Assembly: GCA_938003985.1 (NCBI GenBank)
Contig: CALKWZ010000046.1
Span: 1 to 23,580, forward strand
Length of the DNA: 23,580 bases
Direction: 5' to 3'
DNA from: an uncultured Verrucomicrobiota bacterium
Lineage (GTDB): Bacteria; Verrucomicrobiota; Kiritimatiellia; CAIQIC01; Lenti-01
Positions 13,834 to 19,765 of the stretch are shown here, one piece after another. How positions within the stretch are numbered: the stretch's first letter is position 1; each line of letters opens with the position of its first letter. Both the position numbers and the translations under genes were made by a program. Under the pieces are notes generated by a model. The model had not been told where the DNA came from and searched no databases. It saw nothing but the letters and a program-made list of their open reading frames with translations.

Positions 13834-13855
13834 CATGCCCCGCCCCGGCCGCGGG

Positions 13856-14701
13856 TCAGCGCGCCGGCGGCAACGCGCGCAGGAGCGCCGGCCAGGTTTC
13901 GGGGGCCAGTTCCTCGGCGCGCGCGGTCGGGGCGATCCCGGCCTGCGCCAGCGCCGGCAGCGGATCGGCCACGAGGTCGCGGAGCGAACGCGCCATCGTC
14001 TTGCGCCGGCGCGAGAACGCGTGGCGCAACAGGTCGCGCAGGGCGAGTTCGTCGGCCGGCCCGCCCAGCGGCGCGGGGCGCCGCACGAGCTTGGAAATGG
14101 ACGACTGCACTTCCGGCGGCGGCCAGAAGCAGGAGGGGGAGACGTGCTTGACGGTGGCGATCTCGTAGTGCCGCTGCAGCAGGATGGACAGCAACCCGTA
14201 GTCGTCGGAAGACGGCGCCGCCTCGAGCCGGTCGGCCACTTCGCGCTGGATGGTCACGACCAGGACCGCGGGCGGGTGGGGAATCGCGGTCAGTTCGACC
14301 AGCAGGCGCGCGGCGATGGCGTAGGGCAGGTTGGCGACGAGCTTGCCGCCGGGCCGCGGAAACAGCGCCGGCAGGTCGCAGTCCAGCACGTCGGCATGGA
14401 TCAACGTCAGCCGCGGCTCGTCCGCGAAGCGTTCGCGGAGATAGGGCGCGAGGCGGTTGTCCTTCTCGACGGCAGTCACGGCCGCGGCGCGTTCGAGCAG
14501 GGCCGCGGTCAGGACGCCGAGGCCCGGGCCGACCTCGACCACGGCGTCGGTCGGCTGCAGGTCGGCCGCGGCCAGCAGGATGTTCAGGACGTTGCGGTCG
14601 ATCAGGAAATTCTGGCCCAGGATGCGCGAAGGATGGAAGTCGAGCTGCGTCAGCAGGGCTCGCACTTCCGAGGGGCGCGTCAGATTGGGATGGTCGGCCA
14701 T
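13856..14701 (-). CDS. rsmA: 16S rRNA (adenine1518/1519-N6) dimethyltransferase RsmA/KsgA
   Basis: 281 residues; dimethylates two adjacent adenines in the last helix of 16S rRNA with S-adenosylmethionine. The start motif L-G-Q-N-F-L-I-D is at 28-35, the SAM-binding V-E-V-G-P-G-L-G-V-L-T includes GPGLG at 58-62, and the catalytic N124-L-P-Y127 is present. F-W-P-P-P-E-V-Q-S-S follows in the target-recognition region. The C-terminal small domain is complete and length is normal. The ATG at 14701 has no clear ribosome site. It is divergent from the heptose gene with 59 bp between. Confidence 0.97.
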   Translation of the reverse strand: MADHPNLTRPSEVRALLTQLDFHPSRILGQNFLIDRNVLNILLAAADLQPTDAVVEVGPGLGVLTAALLERAAAVTAVEKDNRLAPYLRERFADEPRLTLIHADVLDCDLPALFPRPGGKLVANLPYAIAARLLVELTAIPHPPAVLVVTIQREVADRLEAAPSSDDYGLLSILLQRHYEIATVKHVSPSCFWPPPEVQSSISKLVRRPAPLGGPADELALRDLLRHAFSRRRKTMARSLRDLVADPLPALAQAGIAPTARAEELAPETWPALLRALPPAR

Positions 14702-14711
14702 GTTTTCGGGA

Positions 14712-14740
14712 TTCCGTCCGGGGCGGGGAACCGGTATCTT
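14712..14740 (+). promoter_or_regulatory. Possible promoter of the ADP-heptose synthase gene
   Basis: TTCCGT (14712-14717), 17-bp spacer, TATCTT (14735-14740). The -35 is weak, but the predicted start near 14747 would give a short leader containing the AGGAG site, in the only free space before the gene. Confidence 0.3.
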
Positions 14741-14760
14741 TCCGGAAGGTAGGAGCTGCC

Positions 14761-15252
14761 ATGAGAGAAGCCGAGAAAAAAATACGGGAACGGCCGGCGC
14801 TGGCGCAGGAATGCGCGCGGCTGCGGGCGGCGGGGAAGACGGTCGTCTTCACCAACGGGTGCTTCGACCTGATGCACGCGGGGCACGCGACCTACCTGGA
14901 ATTCGCGCGCCGGCAGGGCGACGTCCTGATCGTGGGGCTCAACACCGACGCCAGCGTGCGGCGCTACAAGGGCGAAAAGCGCCCGGTCGTGGACGAGCGC
15001 AACCGCGCGCGCCTGATGGCCGCGCTGGAATGCGTGGATTTCGTCACCTGGTTCGACGAAGACGAACCGAAAGCCCTGATCGCCGAACTGCAGCCCGACG
15101 TGCTGGTGAAGGCGGAAGACTGGGCGCACTACGTCAGCGGGCGCGAGATCGTCGAGGCCCGCGGCGGAAAAGTCGTCCTCGCCCCGATGGTCGCGGGCCT
15201 CTCCACGACGAAGCTGATCGAAAAGATCGTGCAGGCCTACGGCGCGGGGTAG
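14761..15252 (+). CDS. rfaE2: D-glycero-beta-D-manno-heptose 1-phosphate adenylyltransferase (RfaE domain II)
   Basis: 163 residues of the cytidylyltransferase-like nucleotidyltransferase fold. F-T-N-G-C-F-D-L-M-H-A-G-H carries the H39-x-G-H42 motif, then G-L-N-T-D-A-S-V-R-x-x-K-G and R-P-V-V-D-E-x-x-R-A-R. L-V-K-A-E-D-W and the S-T-T-K-L-I end are typical of the stand-alone RfaE2/HldC enzyme. It makes ADP-heptose for the inner core of lipopolysaccharide, so an outer membrane is likely. No kinase domain (HldA/RfaE domain I) is attached. AGGAG (14751-14755) precedes the ATG. Its last 16 bp overlap the convergent dsbD end. Confidence 0.94.
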   Translation: MREAEKKIRERPALAQECARLRAAGKTVVFTNGCFDLMHAGHATYLEFARRQGDVLIVGLNTDASVRRYKGEKRPVVDERNRARLMAALECVDFVTWFDEDEPKALIAELQPDVLVKAEDWAHYVSGREIVEARGGKVVLAPMVAGLSTTKLIEKIVQAYGAG

Positions 15253-16916
15253 AGCAGGAAGGTCGGGTAGCCCTGGACGGCGAAGGGGGCGAGGGCGTCG
15301 CGGGCGGGGGGCTTGTTGGGGAAGTCGGCGAGGATCTGGATGGGGAAAAATCCGCCCAGTTTCGCGACGACGGCCGGGTCGCGCAGGGTGGTGGCGTCCA
15401 TCAGCTTGCAAGCCTTGCACCAGTGGGCGCCGAAATCGATCAGCACCGGCTTGCCGCTGGCGGCGGCTTCGCGCAGCAGGGCATCGAAAGCTTCGGGGGC
15501 GTCGCGGCCGAAATCGAACCGGCGGAAAACGGATTCGGTCGCCGGCGCGGCGGCGGATTCGGCGGGCGCCGCGGGCGCGGCGCGGAAGGCGGACACGGCG
15601 TTCCACGCGTAGTAGAGCGCCAGCAGCAGGATCAGGACGCCGAAGGCCTTTTTGACTTTTTCCATCCAGGCGCCGGGCTTGGGCAGCACGGCGAGGCCGG
15701 CGGCGGCCAGCGGCCACGGCAGGGCCATGCCGACGCCCAGCAGGAACGGCAGCGCGAGGGCGACGGACACGCCCTGGGCGTAGAGCGAGCCGGAGAGCGC
15801 GAGGACGGCGATCAGGACGGGCGCGACGCAGGCGCCGGCCAGCAGCGCGGAAATGCCGCCCATGACGAGCACGGCCGGCAGCCGCGCGCGCCCGGCCAGG
15901 CCGCCGGTCTTGCGGAAGCGGGAGAAGTCGAGCTGCCAGACGTCGAACATCGCGAGCGCGAGGGCGGCGAACAGGACGGCGATGGCGCCGTTGAAGACCG
16001 GCGAGGAGTTGATCGCGCCGAAGACGGAGCCGGTCAATACGACGACGAGCCCGAGCGCGCCGTAGACGAGCGCCATGCCGAGGCCGTAGACGAGGCCGAG
16101 GCCGAAGCGCGCGGCGCGCGAGGAATCGGTGCCGCTGGCGCCGATGATGGCGAGGTTGATCGGGATCATCGGCAGGACGCACGGCGTCAGGTTGAGCAGG
16201 AAGCCGCCGATCAGGATCAGGAGAATCGAAGGCAGGACGCCGCGGCGGAGATAGAACTGGGCCGGATCGTCGAGGAACGTTTTCCACGCCGAGGCCGGCG
16301 CGGGTTCGGCCGCGGCGGGATCGAGGTAGGCGAGGAACGCGGGCACGTCGGCATAGCCGACGAGGCGACGCGGCTCGCCGCGGCCGGCCAGCGGAAAGGC
16401 GGCGGCGGCAAACGCGGCGGATGCGGGCGCCGCCGCCGCGGCGCTTGCGGGGCCGGCGCCGATGGCGAGGGTCACTTCTTCCGGCATGAAGCAGACCGCC
16501 CCGGCGCAGCCCTGGTAGGACACGACGACGGACTCGGCGGCGGGCGCGGCGTAGACCGCGGCGAAGGATGCCGAGTAGGACGGTCCGAGCGGATCGTCCG
16601 GCTTGTCCGTATCCGGCGCGGGCACGGAGAGCGGCGCCAGCGCGGTCCCGGCCGGATCGGCGACGGCGAAGCTGGCGTAGAGGTGGTGGTCGGCGGGAAA
16701 ATCGAACGCCACGCGTACGGCGGACTGGTCCGCGAAGGTCTCGCGCGCGGCGGAAACGGCGAAGGGAGAGGCGGCGGCCGTTGCGAGCGGCAGGAAAACG
16801 GCCAGCCCGGCGAAGGCGCGGAGAGTTTTACGTAGAACGTAAAAACTTTGCGGGATTTTTACGTAGAACGTAAAAACTTTCGCGGCGTTTTCCACGGAAC
16901 GTAGGAACTTTACCAT
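15237..16916 (-). CDS. dsbD: Thiol:disulfide interchange protein DsbD, with repeat-encoded N-terminus
   Basis: 559 residues; carries electrons from cytoplasmic thioredoxin across the inner membrane to periplasmic partners. The alpha domain (about 52-150) has C137 and C142 in Y-Q-G-C-A-G-A-V-C-F. The eight-helix beta domain (about 225-440) has N-L-T-P-C-V-L-P and G-A-C-V-A-P. The C-terminal thioredoxin-like gamma domain has W499-C500-K-A-C503. All six cysteines are present. The start ATG at 16916 overlaps the upstream stop (TGATG). Residues 4-30 are encoded by the three-unit palindromic repeat and form an extended n-region before a hydrophobic signal segment (about 33-50, ending in alanines). 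That N-terminus is unlike any DsbD I know. Confidence 0.94.
   Translation of the reverse strand: MVKFLRSVENAAKVFTFYVKIPQSFYVLRKTLRAFAGLAVFLPLATAAASPFAVSAARETFADQSAVRVAFDFPADHHLYASFAVADPAGTALAPLSVPAPDTDKPDDPLGPSYSASFAAVYAAPAAESVVVSYQGCAGAVCFMPEEVTLAIGAGPASAAAAAPASAAFAAAAFPLAGRGEPRRLVGYADVPAFLAYLDPAAAEPAPASAWKTFLDDPAQFYLRRGVLPSILLILIGGFLLNLTPCVLPMIPINLAIIGASGTDSSRAARFGLGLVYGLGMALVYGALGLVVVLTGSVFGAINSSPVFNGAIAVLFAALALAMFDVWQLDFSRFRKTGGLAGRARLPAVLVMGGISALLAGACVAPVLIAVLALSGSLYAQGVSVALALPFLLGVGMALPWPLAAAGLAVLPKPGAWMEKVKKAFGVLILLLALYYAWNAVSAFRAAPAAPAESAAAPATESVFRRFDFGRDAPEAFDALLREAAASGKPVLIDFGAHWCKACKLMDATTLRDPAVVAKLGGFFPIQILADFPNKPPARDALAPFAVQGYPTFLLYPAP
16826..16906 (-). repeat. Three-unit palindromic element, copy 2 (inside dsbD start)
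   Basis: Palindromes at 16888-16906 (degenerate), 16857-16875 and 16826-16844 (both perfect, TTTTACGTTCTACGTAAAA on the minus strand), starts exactly 31 bp apart. Spacers on the minus strand (CGCCGCGAAAGT, ATCCCGCAAAGT) resemble those of copy 1 in order and sequence. The three units are read in three frames of dsbD because 31 is not a multiple of three. Where the first unit would give TAA in the dsbD frame it reads GAA. Confidence 0.9.
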
Positions 16917-17509
16917 CACGGGGCCTTGGCGGTTTTGGAGGGGAGGGATTGGCCGTCGAGGACGCGGACGACGTCGTCGCGCAGGGCGGCGAGGGGTTCG
17001 TAGCCGGGATAGGTGCGGGCGAGGGCGCCGTCGCGGGTGAGCAGGAAGGCGGTGGGGATGGCGCGGATGGCGGCAGGTCCGCCGAAGGCCGCGACGAGCC
17101 GGGCGTCGGTCGCCAGGCCGACGGGGAATTCGGCGCCGAAGGCGGCGGCTTCGGCGGAGAGCTGGGCGACGGGCCGGTCGTCCACCACGACGCCGACGAG
17201 GACGAAGCCGCGGTCGTGGAATTCCTTCTGGAGACCGTTCCAGCCGGCGACGGCGCCGCGGCAGGCGGGATCGTCGGTGCGGAAGAAGATCACGAGCTGG
17301 ACCTTGTCGGCGTACTCGGCGGTTTTGATCTCGCCGGGAAATTCGGAGGCGAGGTTCTTCAGGACGAAGTCGGAAATCGTCGGCGCGGGGCCGAGATCGA
17401 CGGGCGCGGAGTCCGGCTTGCGGCCGCAGGCGGAGAGGAGCAGGAGGCAGGCGACAGGGATCAGGAGACAGAAGACAGGAGACAGGGGACGAGGTTTGAA
17501 ATGGTTCAT
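16916..17509 (-). CDS. TlpA/AhpC-like redoxin lipoprotein with a single active-site cysteine
   Basis: 197 residues. A lipoprotein signal peptide ends in L25-S-A-C28, so the mature protein is lipid-anchored, probably facing the periplasm. The thioredoxin-fold core (about 40-185) has V-I-F-F-R-T-D-D-P-A-C83 where TlpA-like proteins have W-C-x-x-C, so D80 replaces the first, nucleophilic cysteine. The cis-proline motif A-I-P152-T-A-F-L is kept. It may be a one-cysteine thiol peroxidase or isomerase-like DsbD partner; this is inference from adjacency. Its ATG overlaps the rmuC stop (ATGA) and its stop overlaps the dsbD ATG (TGATG). The signal peptide is encoded by a heptanucleotide repeat. Confidence 0.85.
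   Translation of the reverse strand: MNHFKPRPLSPVFCLLIPVACLLLLSACGRKPDSAPVDLGPAPTISDFVLKNLASEFPGEIKTAEYADKVQLVIFFRTDDPACRGAVAGWNGLQKEFHDRGFVLVGVVVDDRPVAQLSAEAAAFGAEFPVGLATDARLVAAFGGPAAIRAIPTAFLLTRDGALARTYPGYEPLAALRDDVVRVLDGQSLPSKTAKAP
17436..17491 (-). repeat. Heptanucleotide repeat in the lipoprotein signal-peptide codons
   Basis: Eight consecutive 7-bp units on the plus strand, such as GGAGGCA, GGCGACA, GGGATCA, GGAGACA, GAAGACA, GGAGACA, GGGGACG (17436-17491). On the coding strand they give TGTCTCC-type units, which produce a seven-residue periodicity in the protein: P-V-F-C-L-L-I followed by P-V-A-C-L-L-L. Units resemble those of the inverted repeat at 18728-18805. Confidence 0.75.
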
Positions 17510-18687
17510 GGCTGGTTCTCGGTTTCCGCGTCCTGGAAAGCGGGCGGCGGAAGCTTCTTGGGCTTGATGATATTCTCTTTCCGGAATTTTTCCAGTTGGC
17601 GGACGAGATTTCCGTCGCCGGTGGCGAGCTTCTTGACGGCGGCCTGGTAGGCGGCCTGGGCCTTGCGGAGGTGGTCGTCGATGTCCTGGAGGTCTTCGGC
17701 GAAGTTGACGTACTTCTCGTAGATTTTGCGGACGGCGTCGAAGACTTCGTTGAGGGAGGCGCGCTGGTTTTCCTGGCGCCAGAGGAGGGCGACAAGGCGC
17801 AGGGCGGCGAGGAGGCCGCCGGGGCCGGCAAGGACGACGTCGGCGCGGGCGGCGGTTTCGAAGAGGGCGGGCTTGGCGGTCAGGGCGAGGGAGAAGGCGG
17901 GCTCGGAGGGGATGAACATCAGGACGAAATCGGGGGAGCGGTCCTGGAAGGCGGGGAGATCCTGGTAGCGCTTGTCGGCGAGGCGCTTGATCTGGGCCTC
18001 GACGGACGCGACGAGGCGGCGGAGGGCTTCGGCGCGTTCGTCGGCGGTGGCGGCCGCGGCGTAGTCGGCGTGGTCCTTGAGGGACATCTTGGCGTCGACG
18101 ACGATGCAGCGGCCTTCGGGGAGGCGAACGACGGCGTCGGGCTGGAAGCGGCCGTCGGCGGAGGTCGCGCTGACCTGGAGATCGTAGTCGCGGCCTTCCA
18201 GGAGTCCGGCGGATTCGAGGATGCGCGCGAGGACGAGTTCGCCCCAGTTGCCGGCGGCCTTGTTGTCGCCCTTGAGGGCCTCGGCGAGATGGTCGGCCTT
18301 TTCGCCGACGGCGCGGCTCTGCTCGGCGAGCAGTTCGACCTGCTGCTTGAGGGCGCTGCGCTGCTGGACGTCGGCGAGGTGGACGTCTTCGACCTTCTTG
18401 CGGAAATCGGCGATCTTCTCGCCGAGGGGGCCGAGGAGGGCGCCGAGGGCTTCGCGGTGCTGGGCGGAGAATTTCGCCGACTGGGCGTCGAGCACCTGGG
18501 CGGCGAGGACCTGGAACTGGTTGGCGAGTTCCGCGCGGGCGTCGGCGAGGGCGTCGAGCTGGGCCTGGAGGCGGATCGCATCGGACTTGGCGCGCTCGAG
18601 CTGCGCGGCGGCGCGGAAGGCGGCGATGGCGTAGCCGAAGGCGGCGCCGATGCAGAGGGCAAGAAGGACGAATGCGGCCGTGGTCAT
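17506..18687 (-). CDS. rmuC: RmuC-family DNA recombination protein
   Basis: 393 residues. An N-terminal membrane or signal-anchor segment (about 4-24) is followed by a long alanine/glutamine-rich coiled coil (about 25-135). The RmuC nuclease-like domain comes next, with G-N-W-G-E-L-V-L-A-R-I-L-E-S-A-G-L, P-D-A-V-V-R-L-P, V-V-D-A-K-M-S-L and D-F-V-L-M-F-I-P-S-E. The D ... D-A-K arrangement fits a restriction-endonuclease-like fold. E. coli RmuC limits short inverted-repeat inversions, which is of interest because inverted and heptad repeats lie on both sides of this gene. The ATG at 18687 is chosen over a TTG at 18693; there is no ribosome site. The stop overlaps the next ATG (ATGA). Confidence 0.95.
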   Translation of the reverse strand: MTTAAFVLLALCIGAAFGYAIAAFRAAAQLERAKSDAIRLQAQLDALADARAELANQFQVLAAQVLDAQSAKFSAQHREALGALLGPLGEKIADFRKKVEDVHLADVQQRSALKQQVELLAEQSRAVGEKADHLAEALKGDNKAAGNWGELVLARILESAGLLEGRDYDLQVSATSADGRFQPDAVVRLPEGRCIVVDAKMSLKDHADYAAAATADERAEALRRLVASVEAQIKRLADKRYQDLPAFQDRSPDFVLMFIPSEPAFSLALTAKPALFETAARADVVLAGPGGLLAALRLVALLWRQENQRASLNEVFDAVRKIYEKYVNFAEDLQDIDDHLRKAQAAYQAAVKKLATGDGNLVRQLEKFRKENIIKPKKLPPPAFQDAETENQP

Positions 18688-18693
18688 GGGCAA

Positions 18694-18723
18694 GAGTTAG
18701 CCGCGCCGGGGGCGGGAATGCAA
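18694..18723 (-). promoter_or_regulatory. Possible promoter giving a leaderless rmuC transcript
   Basis: On the minus strand TTGCAT (18723-18718), 18-bp spacer, TAACTC (18699-18694). Transcription would start at about 18687, the A of the rmuC ATG, which has no Shine-Dalgarno sequence. The -10 lacks the final T, so the match is weak. Confidence 0.3.
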
Positions 18724-18727
18724 CCGA

Positions 18728-18805
18728 AAAGGGTTCAGGGGTCAGGGTTCAGGAAAATATGGGATTTCAGGCCGTCCATCCTGAACCCTGAACTCCGAAC
18801 CCTTT
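18728..18805. repeat. Long inverted repeat of GGTTCAG heptads between era and rmuC
   Basis: A 26-bp left arm (18728-18753) is complementary to the right arm (18780-18805) at 23 of 26 positions, with a 26-bp centre of lower GC (18754-18779). Each arm is built of 7-bp units such as GGGTTCA and GGGGTCA. On the minus strand the hairpin follows the era stop by 7 bases and ends in TTTT, so it could also terminate era transcripts. It is clearly longer and more repetitive than the other terminators here. Confidence 0.88.
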
Positions 18806-18812
18806 GTCCGCG

Positions 18813-19760
18813 TCAGGCGCCGACGTAGCCGAATTTCTTGAGCATCCAGTAGTTGCGGGACCAGTTGGGCTCGACCTTGACCCAGAGCTCGAGCTGGTGC
18901 TTCTTGCCGTAGATGGCGGCGAGCTCTTTTTCGGCGGCGTGGCGGATGTCGCGGATCATTTTGGCGCGCTGGCCGATGACGATGGGGCGCTGGGAGGGCT
19001 TTTCGACGTAGATGGTGGCCTGGACGGAAACGGCTTCGTCGGTTTCCGCGATCTGGTCGACGGCGACGGCGATGGCGTGGGGCAGTTCGGCCTTGAGGCG
19101 GACGTTGATCTGGGCGCGGATGACGTCGGCGATGAAGAAGGGGCCGGGATCGTCGGTGAGCATGTCGGTTGGGAACAGCGGCTCGGCGGCGGGCAACAGG
19201 TCCTTGATGGCGGCGAGGAGTTCGGGAAGGCCGGTGCCGGTGGCGGCGGAGACTTCGAACCAGCGCAGCGGCGGGGGGGCGTAGTCGGGATTGCGCGCGC
19301 GGTTTTTTTCGAGGACGTCGGCCCAGGCGGTTTCGTAGGCGGCGCGGCGGAGGCCGAGGTCGGTCTTGTTGAGGACGGCGAAGACGGGGGAGGCGTCGGC
19401 GGCGAGTTTCTGCATCCAGCCGCGGTCTTCGTCCTGGGGAGGGAGGGAGGCGTCGAGCAGGAGCAGGACCACGTCGGACCCGGTGACGAGTCCGCGCGCG
19501 GTGCGGTTGAGCATCGAGCTGAGGGCGTGGGTGGCCTGGCGGATGCCGGGAGTGTCGAGGAAAACGATCTGGAGCCCGGGTTCGTTGTGGATGGCGCGGA
19601 CGGGGCGGCGCGTGGTCTGGGCGACGGGCGAGACGACGGCGACTTTTTCGCCGATCAGGGCGTTGAGCAGCGACGACTTGCCCGTGTTGGCGCGGCCGAC
19701 GATGGCGGCGAGTCCGGCGCGGAAGGCGGGGGCGGCGGGAACGGGCGGAATATCGGTCAT
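18813..19760 (-). CDS. era: GTPase Era (30S ribosome maturation)
   Basis: 315 residues. The Ras-like G domain has G1 GRANTGKS (22-29), G3 D69-T-P-G72 and G4 N131-K-T-D134, with the effector region S-P-V-A-Q-T-T-R. A KH domain follows (about 215-300) with V-I-G-Q-R-A-K-M-I-R-D-I and then E-L-W-V-K-V. The KH loop reads G-Q-R-A rather than the common G-K-G-G. Era binds the 3' end of 16S rRNA, the same region modified by RsmA encoded nearby. The ATG at 19760 follows the upstream stop by 5 bp, so the two genes are probably cotranslated. The C-terminal end is normal. Confidence 0.97.
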   Translation of the reverse strand: MTDIPPVPAAPAFRAGLAAIVGRANTGKSSLLNALIGEKVAVVSPVAQTTRRPVRAIHNEPGLQIVFLDTPGIRQATHALSSMLNRTARGLVTGSDVVLLLLDASLPPQDEDRGWMQKLAADASPVFAVLNKTDLGLRRAAYETAWADVLEKNRARNPDYAPPPLRWFEVSAATGTGLPELLAAIKDLLPAAEPLFPTDMLTDDPGPFFIADVIRAQINVRLKAELPHAIAVAVDQIAETDEAVSVQATIYVEKPSQRPIVIGQRAKMIRDIRHAAEKELAAIYGKKHQLELWVKVEPNWSRNYWMLKKFGYVGA

Positions 19761-19765
19761 GGGTC

